From Watersipora subatra (lineage: Eukaryota > Bryozoa > Gymnolaemata > Cheilostomatida > Watersiporidae): DNA of 64,000 nt. The notes beneath the pieces were generated by a model. That model was not told the origin of the DNA, did no database searches, and worked only from the letters and a program-made list of their open reading frames with translations. The translations under genes were made by a program, and so were the position numbers. The stretch spans positions 744,001-808,000 of the forward strand of contig NC_088711.1 in assembly GCF_963576615.1 (NCBI RefSeq). Reading direction: 5' to 3'. Numbering within the stretch: position 1 is the stretch's first letter; each line of letters begins with the position of its first letter. Positions 1 to 15,000 of the stretch are shown here, piece by piece.

Positions 1-41
1 TATCTTTACATTCCTCGGGCGCGGGAGAACACTTTTCATCA
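1..41 (-). CDS. Partial CRD exon, cut by the window edge
   Basis: The acceptor is at 42-43 and the first 41 nt of the next CRD exon (one base plus [13 protein letters not shown]) lie at 1-41. The array or its downstream exons therefore continue to the left of this window. Whether a protease or other domain follows cannot be seen. Confidence 0.85.
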
Positions 42-3000
42 CTTCAAAACAAACAGAAAAATCATATCGAAATGGTTGAGCTCATGCTTGTAACTTCACA
101 GAAGTTAGTACAGAAAGCTATGAACAGTTACAGGTAGTGCGTATATGTGAAAACACACCCATGTGAAAACCGCATTAAATAAACCTAGTCAAGTTCTGTC
201 CATGGAGCAGAAGACAAAAAACTCGTATAAGACCATAAACTACTCAAAAATCCGGCATATGGTTTCTACATATTACAGTGAACGCAGAACATCGAAAATA
301 CAACTGACATCGCATCGTTTATGAGTGTAAAAATCTCAAGTAGCAAAATCACCTGCGCGCGTATCTATAAATTCACTGCAAACCTTCCAAACAATTCTTA
401 TACATGAAGACGATGTCGTCGTAGGATAATGAATACGATTTGTTTAAAAATATAATCATTGCGTACCACATCTCGTCTGCTCCAGTCCTGCAATCATAAG
501 TCTTGTCACATACGCTCAACCCGTGAATACATTTTCCGTCACCGCAAGGAAACTCATCTTCTCCACACATATTCATCATGTTGTCGATAGGCTCTGACAA
601 ACATCGCTCTTCCGGTAACTTCATGCACAGCATCACCAGCTGTTCTCGCCCTTCTCCGGAGCAATACTCATACGTAGCATCTGCAAAATGAACAGGTGAA
701 AATGACTAGCTAGAAATTTTTGAGACAACGAAATGTATTTTCGAAACAGTCATTACAAGAGGGCAAGATAGAAGCGTACTTAGACATGTATTTCTACAGA
801 GCTGTAACTCGAATCCCATCAGACATCTTGGGAACATCATGTTGCAGACACCCCATTTAGCCGTTAACTCATCTATAGTACAATTAGCCAGCGCCTTCTG
901 AATGGTCGTCGAGAAGTTCAAATAATCTTCTTCCGTCTCCAATTCAAAGATCTTATTTGGATAGGTGGTGTATGGAATGATATCTTTACATTCCTCGGGT
1001 GCAGGAGAACACTTTTCATCACTTCAAAACAAACAGAAAAATCATATCGAAATGGTTGAGCTCATGCTTGTAACTTCACAGAAGTTAGTACAGAAAGCTA
1101 TGAACAGTTACAGGTAATGCGTAAATGTGAAAACACACCCATGTGAAAACCGCATTAAATAAACCTAGTCAAGTTCTGTCCATGAAGCAGGAGACAATAA
1201 ACTCGTATAAGACCATAAAGTACTCAAAAATCCGGCATATGGTTTCTACATATTACAGTGAACGCAGAACATCGAAAATACAACTGACATCGCATCGTTT
1301 ATGAGTGTAAATATCTCAAGTAGCAAAATCACCTGCGCGCGTATCTATAAATTCACTGCAAACCTTCCAAATAATTCTTATACAAGAAAACGATGTCATC
1401 GTAGGATACTGAATACGATTTGTTTAAAAGTATAGTCATTGCGTACCACATCTCGTCTGCTCCAGTCCTGCAATCATAAGTCTTGTCACATACGCTCAGC
1501 CCGTGAATACATTTTCCGTCACCGCAAGGAAACTCATCTTCTCCACACATATTCATCATGTTGTCGATAGGCTCTGACAAACATCGCTCTTCCGGTAACT
1601 TCATGCACAGCATCACCAGCTGTTCTCGCCCTTCTCCGGAGCAATACTCGTACGTAGCATCTGCAAAATGAACAGGTGAAAATGACTAGCTAGAAATTTT
1701 TGAGACAACGAAATATATTTTCGAAACAGTCATTACAAGAGGGCAAGATAGAAGCGTACTTAGACATGTATTTCTACAGAGCTGTAACTCGAATCCCATC
1801 AGACATCTTGGGAACATCATGTTGCAGACACCCCATTTAGCCGTTAACTCATCTATAGTACAATTAGCCAGCGCCTTCTGAATGGTCGTCGAGAAGTTCA
1901 AATAGTCTTCTTCCGTCTCCAATTCAAAGATCTTATTTGGATAGGTGGTGTATGGAACGATATCTTTACATTCCTCGGGCGCAGGAGAACACTTTTCATC
2001 ACTTCAAAACAAACAGAAAAATCGTATCGAAATGGTTGAGCTCATGCTTGTAACTTCACAGAAGTTAGTACAGAAAGCTATGAACAGTTACAGGTAGTGC
2101 GTATATGTGAAAACACACCCATGTGAAAACCGCATTAAATAAACCTAGTCAAGTTCTGTCCATGGAGCAGAAGACAAAAAACTCGTATAAGACCATAAAG
2201 TACTCAAAAATCCGGCATATGGTTTCTACATATTACAGTGAACGCAGAACATCGAAAATACAACTGACATCGCATCGTTTATGAGTGTAAATATCTCAAG
2301 TAGCAAAATCACCTGCGCGCGTATCTATAAATTCACTGCAAACCTTCCAAACAATTCTTATACATGAAGACGATGTCGTCGTAGGATAATGAATACGATT
2401 TGTTTAAAAATATAATCATTGCGTACCACATCTCGTCTGCTCCAGTCCTGCAATCATAAGTCTTGTCACATACGCTCAACCCGTGAATACATTTTCCGTC
2501 ACCGCAAGGAAACTCATCTTCTCCACACATATTCATCATGTTGTCGATAGGCTCTGACAAACATCGATCTTCCGGTAACTTCATGCACAGCATCACCAGC
2601 TGTTCTCGCCCTTCTCCGGAGCAATACTCGTACGTAGCATCTGCAAAATGAACAGGTGAAAATGACTAGCTAGAAATTTTTGAGACAACGAAATGTATTT
2701 TCGAAACAGTCATTACAAGAGGGCAAGATAGAAGCGTACTTAGACATGTATTTCTACAGAGCTGTAACTCGAATCCCATCAGACATCTTGGGAACATCAT
2801 GTTGCAGACACCCCATTTAGCCGTTAACTCATCTATAGTACAATTAGCCAGCGCCTTCTGAATGGTCGTCGAGAAGTTCAAATAGTCTTCTTCCGTCTCC
2901 AATTCAAAGATCTTATTTGGATAGGTGGTGTATGGAACGATATCTTTACATTCCTCGGGCGCAGGAGAACACTTTTCATCACTTCAAAACAAACAGAAAA

Positions 3001-6000
3001 ATCATATCGAAATGGTTGAGCTCATGCTTGTAACTTCACAGAAGTTAGTACAGAAAGCTATGAACAGTTACAGGTAGTGCGTATATGTGAAAACACACCC
3101 ATGTGAAAACCGCATTAAATAAACCTAGTCAAGTTCTGTCCATGGAGCAGAAGACAAAAAACTCGTATAAGACCATAAAGTACTCAAAAATCCGGCATAT
3201 GGTTTCTACATATTACAGTGAACGCAGAACATCGAAAATACAACTGACATCGCATCGTTTATGAGTGTAAAAATCTCAAGTAGCAAAATCACCTGCGCGC
3301 GTATCTATAAATTCACTGCAAACCTTCCAAACAATTCTTATACATGAAGACGATGTCGTCGTAGGATAATGAATACGATTTGTTTAAAAATATAATCATT
3401 GCGTACCACATCTCGTCTGCTCCAGTCCTGCAATCATAAGTCTTGTCACATACGCTCAACCCGTGAATACATTTTCCGTCACCGCAAGGAAACTCATCTT
3501 CTCCACACATATTCATCATGTTGTCGATAGGCTCTGACAAACATCGATCTTCCGGTAACTTCATGCACAGCATCACCAGCTGTTCTCGCCCTTCTCCGGA
3601 GCAATACTCGTACGTAGCATCTGCAAAATGAACAGGTGAAAATGACTAGCTAGAAATTTTTGAGACAACGAAATGTATTTTCGAAACAGTCATTACAAGA
3701 GGGCAAGATAGAAGCGTACTTAGACATGTATTTCTACAGAGCTGTAACTCGAATCCCATCAGACATCTTGGGAACATCATGTTGCAGACACCCCATTTAG
3801 CCGTTAACTCATCTATAGTACAATTAGCCAGCGCCTTCTGAATGGTCGTCGAGAAGTTCAAATAATCTTCTTCCGTCTCCAATTCAAAGATCTTATTTGG
3901 ATAGGTGGTGTATGGAACGATATCTTTACATTCCTCAGGCGCAGGAGAACACTTTTCATCACTTCAAAACAAACAGAAAAATCATATCGAAATGGTTGAG
4001 CTCATGCTTGTAACATCACAGAAGTTAGTACAGAAAGCTATGAACAGTTACAGGTAATGCGTAAATGTGAAAACACACCCATGTGAAAACCGCATTAAAT
4101 AAACCTAGTCAAGTTCTGTCCATGAAGCAGGAGACAATAAACTCGTATAAGACCATAAAGTACTCAAAAATCCGGCTTTTGGTTTCTACATATTACAGTG
4201 AACGCAGAACATCGAAAATACAACTGACATCGCATCGTTTATGAGTGTAAATATCTCAAGTAGCAAAATCACCTGCGCGCGTATCTATAAATTCACTGCA
4301 AACCTTCCAAATAATTCTTATTCAAGAAGATGATGTCATCGTAGGATAATGAATACGATTTGTTTAAAAATATAATCATTGCGTACCACATCTCGTCTGC
4401 TCCAGTCCTGCAATCATAAGTCTTGTCACATACGCTCAACCCGTGAATACATTTTCCGTCACCGCAAGGAAACTCATCTTCTCCACACATATTCATCATG
4501 TTGTCGATAGGCTCTGACAAACATCGATCTTCCGGTAACTTCATGCACAGCATCACCAGCTGTTCTCGCCCTTCTCCGGAGCAATACTCGTACGTAGCAT
4601 CTGCAAAATGAACAGGTGAAAATGACTAGCTAGAAATTTTTGAGACAACGAAATGTATTTTCGAAACAGTCATTACAAGAGGGCAAGATAGAAGCGTACT
4701 TAGACATGTATTTCTACAGAGCTGTAACTCGAATCCCATCAGACATCTTGGGAACATCATGTTGCAGACACCCCATTTAGCCGTTAACTCATCTATAGTA
4801 CAATTAGCCAGCGCCTTCTGAATGGTCGTCGAGAAGTTCAAATAGTCTTCTTCCGTCTCCAATTCAAAGATCTTATTTGGATAGGTGGTGTATGGAACGA
4901 TATCTTTACATTCCTCGGGCGCAGGAGAACACTTTTCATCACTTCAAAACAAACAGAAAAATCATATCGAAATGGTTGAGCTCATGCTTGTAACTTCACA
5001 GAAGTTAGTACAGAAAGCTATGAACAGTTACAGGTAATGCGTAAATGTGAAAACACACCCATGTGAAAACCGCATTAAATAAACCTAGTCAAGTTCTGTC
5101 CATGAAGCAGGAGACAATAAACTCGTATAAGACCATAAAGTACTCAAAAATCCGGCTTTTGGTTTCTACATATTACAGTGAACGCAGAACATCGAAAATA
5201 CAACTGACATCGCATCGTTTATGAGTGTAAATGTCTGAAGTAGCAAAATCACCTGCGCGCGTATCTATAAATTCACTGCAAACCTTCCAAATAATTCTTA
5301 TACAAGAAGACGATGTCATCGTAGGATACTGAATACGATTTGTTTAAAAGTATAGTCATTGCGTACCACATCTCGTCTGCTCCAGTCCTGCAATCATAAG
5401 TCTTGTCACATACGCTCAGCCCGTGAATACATTTTCCGTCACCGCAAGGAAACTCATCTTCTCCACACATATTCATCATGTTGTCGATAGGCTCTGACAA
5501 ACATCGCTCTTCCGGTAACTTCATGCACAGCATCACCAGCTGTTCTCGCCCTTCTCCGGAGCAATACTCGTACGTAGCATCTGCAAAATGAACAGGTGAA
5601 AATGACTAGCTAGAAATTTTTGAGACAACGAAATATATTTTCGAAACAGTCATTACAAGAGGGCAAGATAGAAGCGTACTTAGACATGTATTTCTACAGA
5701 GCTGTAACTCGAATCCCATCAGACATCTTGGGAACATCATGTTGCAGACACCCCATTTAGCCGTTAACTCATCTATAGTACAATTAGCCAGCGCCTTCTG
5801 AATGGTCGTCGAGAAGTTCAAATAGTCTTCTTCCGTCTCCAATTCAAAGATCTTATTTGGATAGGTGGTGTATGGAACGATATCTTTACATTCCTCGGGC
5901 GCAGGAGAACACTTTTCATCACTTCAAAACAAACAGAAAAATCGTATCGAAATGGTTGAGCTCATGCTTGTAACTTCACAGAAGTTAGTACAGAAAGCTA

Positions 6001-9000
6001 TGAACAGTTACAGGTAGTGCGTATATGTGAAAACACACCCATGTGAAAACCGCATTAAATAAACCTAGTCAAGTTCTGTCCATGGAGCAGAAGACAAAAA
6101 ACTCGTATAAGACCATAAAGTACTCAAAAATCCGGCATATGGTTTCTACATATTACAGTGAACGCAGAACATCGAAAATACAACTGACATCGCATCGTTT
6201 ATGAGTGTAAATATCTCAAGTAGCAAAATCACCTGCGCGCGTATCTATAAATTCACTGCAAACCTTCCAAACAATTCTTATACATGAAGACGATGTCGTC
6301 GTAGGATAATGAATACGATTTGTTTAAAAATATAATCATTGCGTACCACATCTCGTCTGCTCCAGTCCTGCAATCATAAGTCTTGTCACATACGCTCAAC
6401 CCGTGAATACATTTTCCGTCACCGCAAGGAAACTCATCTTCTCCACACATATTCATCATGTTGTCGATAGGCTCTGACAAACATCGATCTTCCGGTAACT
6501 TCATGCACAGCATCACCAGCTGTTCTCGCCCTTCTCCGGAGCAATACTCGTACGTAGCATCTGCAAAATGAACAGGTGAAAATGACTAGCTAGAAATTTT
6601 TGAGACAACGAAATGTATTTTCGAAACAGTCATTACAAGAGGGCAAGATAGAAGCGTACTTAGACATGTATTTCTACAGAGCTGTAACTCGAATCCCATC
6701 AGACATCTTGGGAACATCATGTTGCAGACACCCCATTTAGCCGTTAACTCATCTATAGTACAATTAGCCAGCGCCTTCTGAATGGTCGTCGAGAAGTTCA
6801 AATAGTCTTCTTCCGTCTCCAATTCAAAGATCTTATTTGGATAGGTGGTGTATGGAACGATATCTTTACATTCCTCGGGCGCAGGAGAACACTTTTCATC
6901 ACTTCAAAACAAACAGAAAAATCATATCGAAATGGTTGAGCTCATGCTTGTAACTTCACAGAAGTTAGTACAGAAAGCTATGAACAGTTACAGGTAGTGC
7001 GTATATGTGAAAACACACCCATGTGAAAACCGCATTAAATAAACCTAGTCAAGTTCTGTCCATGGAGCAGAAGACAAAAAACTCGTATAAGACCATAAAG
7101 TACTCAAAAATCCGGCATATGGTTTCTACATATTACAGTGAACGCAGAACATCGAAAATACAACTGACATCGCATCGTTTATGAGTGTAAAAATCTCAAG
7201 TAGCAAAATCACCTGCGCGCGTATCTATAAATTCACTGCAAACCTTCCAAACAATTCTTATACATGAAGACGATGTCGTCGTAGGATAATGAATACGATT
7301 TGTTTAAAAATATAATCATTGCGTACCACATCTCGTCTGCTCCAGTCCTGCAATCATAAGTCTTGTCACATACGCTCAACCCGTGAATACATTTTCCGTC
7401 ACCGCAAGGAAACTCATCTTCTCCACACATATTCATCATGTTGTCGATAGGCTCTGACAAACATCGATCTTCCGGTAACTTCATGCACAGCATCACCAGC
7501 TGTTCTCGCCCTTCTCCGGAGCAATACTCGTACGTAGCATCTGCAAAATGAACAGGTGAAAATGACTAGCTAGAAATTTTTGAGACAACGAAATGTATTT
7601 TCGAAACAGTCATTACAAGAGGGCAAGATAGAAGCGTACTTAGACATGTATTTCTACAGAGCTGTAACTCGAATCCCATCAGACATCTTGGGAACATCAT
7701 GTTGCAGACACCCCATTTAGCCGTTAACTCATCTATAGTACAATTAGCCAGCGCCTTCTGAATGGTCGTCGAGAAGTTCAAATAATCTTCTTCCGTCTCC
7801 AATTCAAAGATCTTATTTGGATAGGTGGTGTATGGAACGATATCTTTACATTCCTCAGGCGCAGGAGAACACTTTTCATCACTTCAAAACAAACAGAAAA
7901 ATCATATCGAAATGGTTGAGCTCATGCTTGTAACATCACAGAAGTTAGTACAGAAAGCTATGAACAGTTACAGGTAATGCGTAAATGTGAAAACACACCC
8001 ATGTGAAAACCGCATTAAATAAACCTAGTCAAGTTCTGTCCATGAAGCAGGAGACAATAAACTCGTATAAGACCATAAAGTACTCAAAAATCCGGCTTTT
8101 GGTTTCTACATATTACAGTGAACGCAGAACATCGAAAATACAACTGACATCGCATCGTTTATGAGTGTAAATATCTCAAGTAGCAAAATCACCTGCGCGC
8201 GTATCTATAAATTCACTGCAAACCTTCCAAATAATTCTTATTCAAGAAGATGATGTCATCGTAGGATAATGAATACGATTTGTTTAAAAATATAATCATT
8301 GCGTACCACATCTCGTCTGCTCCAGTCCTGCAATCATAAGTCTTGTCACATACGCTCAACCCGTGAATACATTTTCCGTCACCGCAAGGAAACTCATCTT
8401 CTCCACACATATTCATCATGTTGTCGATAGGCTCTGACAAACATCGATCTTCCGGTAACTTCATGCACAGCATCACCAGCTGTTCTCGCCCTTCTCCGGA
8501 GCAATACTCGTACGTAGCATCTGCAAAATGAACAGGTGAAAATGACTAGCTAGAAATTTTTGAGACAACGAAATGTATTTTCGAAACAGTCATTACAAGA
8601 GGGCAAGATAGAAGCGTACTTAGACATGTATTTCTACAGAGCTGTAACTCGAATCCCATCAGACATCTTGGGAACATCATGTTGCAGACACCCCATTTAG
8701 CCGTTAACTCATCTATAGTACAATTAGCCAGCGCCTTCTGAATGGTCGTCGAGAAGTTCAAATAGTCTTCTTCCGTCTCCAATTCAAAGATCTTATTTGG
8801 ATAGGTGGTGTATGGAACGATATCTTTACATTCCTCGGGCGCAGGAGAACACTTTTCATCACTTCAAAACAAACAGAAAAATCATATCGAAATGGTTGAG
8901 CTCATGCTTGTAACTTCACAGAAGTTAGTACAGAAAGCTATGAACAGTTACAGGTAATGCGTAAATGTGAAAACACACCCATGTGAAAACCGCATTAAAT

Positions 9001-12000
9001 AAACCTAGTCAAGTTCTGTCCATGAAGCAGGAGACAATAAACTCGTATAAGACCATAAAGTACTCAAAAATCCGGCTTTTGGTTTCTACATATTACAGTG
9101 AACGCAGAACATCGAAAATACAACTGACATCGCATCGTTTATGAGTGTAAATATCTCAAGTAGCAAAATCACCTGCGCGCGTATCTATAAATTCACTGCA
9201 AACCTTCCAAATAATTCTTATACAAGAAGACGATGTCATCGTAGGATACTGAATACGATTTGTTTAAAAGTATAGTCATTGCGTACCACATCTCGTCTGC
9301 TCCAGTCCTGCAATCATAAGTCTTGTCACATACGCTCAGCCCGTGAATACATTTTCCGTCACCGCAAGGAAACTCATCTTCTCCACACATATTCATCATG
9401 TTGTCGATAGGCTCTGACAAACATCGCTCTTCCGGTAACTTCATGCACAGCATCACCAGCTGTTCTCGCCCTTCTCCGGAGCAATACTCGTACGTAGCAT
9501 CTGCAAAATGAACAGGTGAAAATGACTAGCTAGAAATTTTTGAGACAACGAAATGTATTTTCGAAACAGTCATTACAAGAGGGCAAGATAGAAGCGTACT
9601 TAGACATGTATTTCTACAGAGCTGTAACTCGAATCCCATCAGACATCTTGGGAACATCATGTTGCAGACACCCCATTTAGCCGTTAACTCATCTATAGTA
9701 CAATTAGCCAGCGCCTTCTGAATGGTCGTCGAGAAGTTCAAATAATCTTCTTCCGTCTCCAATTCAAAGATCTTATTTGGATAGGTGGTGTATGGAACGA
9801 TATCTTTACATTCCTCGGGTGCAGGAGAACACTTTTCATCACTTCAAAACAAACAGAAAAATCATATCGAAATGGTTGAGCTCATGCTTGTAACTTCACA
9901 GAAGTTAGTACAGAAAGCTATGAACAGTTACAGGTAATGCGTAAATGTGAAAACACACCCATGTGAAAACCGCATTAAATAAACCTAGTCAAGTTCTGTC
10001 CATGAAGCAGGAGACAATAAACTCGTATAAGACCATAAAGTACTCAAAAATCCGGCTTTTGGTTTCTACATATTACAGTGAACGCAGAACATCGAAAATA
10101 CAACTGACATCGCATCGTTTATGAGTGTAAATATCTCAAGTAGCAAAATCACCTGCGCGCGTATCTATAAATTCACTGCAAACCTTCCAAATAATTCTTA
10201 TACAAGAAGACGATGTCATCGTAGGATACTGAATACGATTTGTTTAAAAGTATAGTCATTGCGTACCACATCTCGTCTGCTCCAGTCCTGCAATCATAAG
10301 TCTTGTCACATACGCTCAGCCCGTGAATACATTTTCCGTCACCGCAAGGAAACTCATCTTCTCCACACATATTCATCATGTTGTCGATAGGCTCTGACAA
10401 ACATCGCTCTTCCGGTAACTTCATGCACAGCATCACCAGCTGTTCTCGCCCTTCTCCGGAGCAATACTCGTACGTAGCATCTGCAAAATGAACAGGTGAA
10501 AATGACTAGCTAGAAATTTTTGAGACAACGAAATATATTTTCGAAACAGTCATTACAAGAGGGCAAGATAGAAGCGTACTTAGACATGTATTTCTACAGA
10601 GCTGTAACTCGAATCCCATCAGACATCTTGGGAACATCATGTTGCAGACACCCCATTTAGCCGTTAACTCATCTATAGTACAATTAGCCAGCGCCTTCTG
10701 AATGGTCGTCGAGAAGTTCAAATAGTCTTCTTCCGTCTCCAATTCAAAGATCTTATTTGGATAGGTGGTGTATGGAACGATATCTTTACATTCCTCGGGC
10801 GCAGGAGAACACTTTTCATCACTTCAAAACAAACAGAAAAATCATATCGAAATGGTTGAGCTCATGCTTGTAACTTCACAGAAGTTAGTACAGAAAGCTA
10901 TGAACAGTTACAGGTAATGCGTAAATGTGAAAACACACCCATGTGAAAACCGCATTAAATAAACCTAGTCAAGTTCTGTCCATGAAGCAGGAGACAATAA
11001 ACTCGTATAAGACCATAAAGTACTCAAAAATCCGGCATATGGTTTCTACATATTACAGTGAACGCAGAACATCGAAAATACAACTGACATCGCATCGTTT
11101 ATGAGTGTAAATATCTCAAGTAGCAAAATCACCAGCGCGCGTATCTATAAATTCACTGCAAACCTTCCAAACAATTTTTATACATGAAGACGATGTCGTC
11201 GTAGGATAATGAATACGATTTGTTTAAAAATATAATCATTGCGTACCACATCTCGTCTGCTCCAGTCCTGCAATCATAAGTCTTGTCACATACGCTCAAC
11301 CCGTGAATACATTTTCCGTCACCGCAAGGAAACTCATCTTCTCCACACATATTCATCATGTTGTCGATAGGCTCTGACAAACATCGATCTTCCGGTAACT
11401 TCATGCACAGCATCACCAGCTGTTCTCGCCCTTCTCCGGAGCAATACTCGTACGTAGCATCTGCAAAATGAACAGGTGAAAATGACTAGCTAGAAATTTT
11501 TGAGACAACGAAATGTATTTTCGAAACAGTCATTACAAGAGGGCAAGATAGAAGCGTACTTAGACATGTATTTCTACAGAGCTGTAACTCGAATCCCATC
11601 AGACATCTTGGGAACATCATGTTGCAGACACCCCATTTAGCCGTTAACTCATCTATAGTACAATTAGCCAGCGCCTTCTGAATGGTCGTCGAGAAGTTCA
11701 AATAATCTTCTTCCGTCTCCAATTCAAAGATCTTATTTGGATAGGTGGTGTATGGAACGATATCTTTACATTCCTCGGGCGCAGGAGAACACTTTTCATC
11801 ACTTCAAAACAAACAGAAAAATCATATCGAAATGGTTGAGCTCATGCTTGTAACTTCACAGAAGTTAGTACAGAAAGCTATGAACAGTTACAGGTAATGC
11901 GTAAATGTGAAAACACACCCATGTGAAAACCGCATTAAATAAACCTAGTCAAGTTCTGTCCATGAAGCAGGAGACAATAAACTCGTATAAGACCATAAAG

Positions 12001-15000
12001 TACTCAAAAATCCGGCTTTTGGTTTCTACATATTACAGTGAACGCAGAACATCGAAAATACAACTGACATCGCATCGTTTATGAGTGTAAATATCTCAAG
12101 TAGCAAAATCACCTGCGCGCGTATCTATAAATTCACTGCAAACCTTCCAAATAATTCTTATACAAGAAGACGATGTCATCGTAGGATACTGAATACGATT
12201 TGTTTAAAAGTATAGTCATTGCGTACCACATCTCGTCTGCTCCAGTCCTGCAATCATAAGTCTTGTCACATACGCTCAGCCCGTGAATACATTTTCCGTC
12301 ACCGCAAGGAAACTCATCTTCTCCACACATATTCATCATGTTGTCGATAGGCTCTGACAAACATCGCTCTTCCGGTAACTTCATGCACAGCATCACCAGC
12401 TGTTCTCGCCCTTCTCCGGAGCAATACTCGTACGTAGCATCTGCAAAATGAACAGGTGAAAATGACTAGCTAGAAATTTTTGAGACAACGAAATGTATTT
12501 TCGAAACGGTCATTACAAGAGGGCAAGATAGAAGCGTACTTAGACATGTATTTCTACAGAGCTGTAACTCGAATCCCATCAGACATCTTGGGAACATCAT
12601 GTTGCAGACATCCCATTTAGCCGTTAACTCATCTATAGTACAATTAGCCAGCGCCTTCTGAATGGTCGTCGAGAAGTTCAAATAGTCTTCTTCCGTCTCC
12701 AATTCAAAGATCTTATTTGGATAGGTGGTGTATGGAACGATATCTTTACATTCCTCGGGCGCAGGAGAACACTTTTCATCACTTCAAAACAAACAGAAAA
12801 ATCATATCGAAATGGTTGAGCTCATGCTTGTAACTTCACAGAAGTTAGTACAGAAAGCTATGAACAGTTACAGGTAATGCGTAAATGTGAAAACACACCC
12901 ATGTGAAAACCGCATTAAATAAACCTAGTCAAGTTCTGTCCATGAAGCAGGAGACAATAAACTCGTATAAGACCATAAAGTACTCAAAAATCCGGCATAT
13001 GGTTTCTACATATTACAGTGAACGCAGAACATCGAAAATACAACTGACATCGCATCGTTTATGAGTGTAAATATCTCAAGTAGCAAAATCACCAGCGCGC
13101 GTATCTATAAATTCACTGCAAACCTTCCAAACAATTCTTATACATGAAGACGATGTCGTCGTAGGATAATGAATACGATTTGTTTAAAAATATAATCATT
13201 GCGTACCACATCTCGTCTGCTCCAGTCCTGCAATCATAAGTCTTGTCACATACGCTCAACCCGTGAATACATTTTCCGTCACCGCAAGGAAACTCATCTT
13301 CTCCACACATATTCATCATGTTGTCGATAGGCTCTGACAAACATCGATCTTCCGGTAACTTCATGCACAGCATCACCAGCTGTTCTCGCCCTTCTCCGGA
13401 GCAATACTCGTACGTAGCATCTGCAAAATGAACAGGTGAAAATGACTAGCTAGAAATTTTTGAGACAACGAAATGTATTTTCGAAACAGTCATTACAAGA
13501 GGGCAAGATAGAAGCGTACTTAGACATGTATTTCTACAGAGCTGTAACTCGAATCCCATCAGACATCTTGGGAACATCATGTTGCAGACACCCCATTTAG
13601 CCGTTAACTCATCTATAGTACAATTAGCCAGCGCCTTCTGAATGGTCGTCGAGAAGTTCAAATAATCTTCTTCCGTCTCCAATTCAAAGATCTTATTTGG
13701 ATAGGTGGTGTATGGAACGATATCTTTACATTCCTCGGGCGCAGGAGAACACTTTTCATCACTTCAAAACAAACAGAAAAATCATATCGAAATGGTTGAG
13801 CTCATGCTTGTAACTTCACAGAAGTTAGTACAGAAAGCTATGAACAGTTACAGGTAATGCGTAAATGTGAAAACACACCCATGTGAAAACCGCATTAAAT
13901 AAACCTAGTCAAGTTCTGTCCATGAAGCAGGAGACAATAAACTCGTATAAGACCATAAAGTACTCAAAAATCCGGCTTTTGGTTTCTACATATTACAGTG
14001 AACGCAGAACATCGAAAATACAACTGACATCGCATCGTTTATGAGTGTAAATATCTCAAGTAGCAAAATCACCTGCGCGCGTATCTATAAATTCACTGCA
14101 AACCTTCCAAATAATTCTTATACAAGAAGACGATGTCATCGTAGGATACTGAATACGATTTGTTTAAAAGTATAGTCATTGCGTACCACATCTCGTCTGC
14201 TCCAGTCCTGCAATCATAAGTCTTGTCACATACGCTCAGCCCGTGAATACATTTTCCGTCACCGCAAGGAAACTCATCTTCTCCACACATATTCATCATG
14301 TTGTCGATAGGCTCTGACAAACATCGCTCTTCCGGTAACTTCATGCACAGCATCACCAGCTGTTCTCGCCCTTCTCCGGAGCAATACTCGTACGTAGCAT
14401 CTGCAAAATGAACAGGTGAAAATGACTAGCTAGAAATTTTTGAGACAACGAAATATATTTTCGAAACAGTCATTACAAGAGGGCAAGATAGAAGCGTACT
14501 TAGACATGTATTTCTACAGAGCTGTAACTCGAATCCCATCAGACATCTTGGGAACATCATGTTGCAGACATCCCATTTAGCCGTTAACTCATCTATAGTA
14601 CAATTAGCCAGCGCCTTCTGAATGGTCGTCGAGAAGTTCAAATAATCTTCTTCCGTCTCCAATTCAAAGATCTTATTTGGATAGGTGGTGTATGGAACGA
14701 TATCTTTACATTCCTCGGGCGCAGGAGAACACTTTTCATCACTTCAAAACAAACAGAAAAATCATATCGAAATGGTTGAGCTCATGCTTGTAACTTCACA
14801 GAAGTTAGTACAGAAAGCTATGAACAGTTACAGGTAATGCGTAAATGTGAAAACACACCCATGTGAAAACCGCATTAAATAAACCTAGTCAAGTTCTGTC
14901 CATGAAGCAGGAGACAATAAACTCGTATAAGACCATAAAGTACTCAAAAATCCGGCTTTTGGTTTCTACATATTACAGTGAACGCAGAACATCGAAAATA

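Noticed and set aside
373-636. An 87-residue open frame recurring every 980 bp as a stand-alone cysteine-rich peptide gene.
   Set aside because: Its end runs past a GT donor into the 425-bp intron. Only splicing gives the sixth LDLa cysteine, and there is no signal peptide or separate promoter in each unit.
706-942. A 78-residue open frame recurring every 980 bp as a separate gene.
   Set aside because: The apparent start is TTG within the CRD exon, which is open further upstream to a good acceptor. The end lies in the 99-bp intron.
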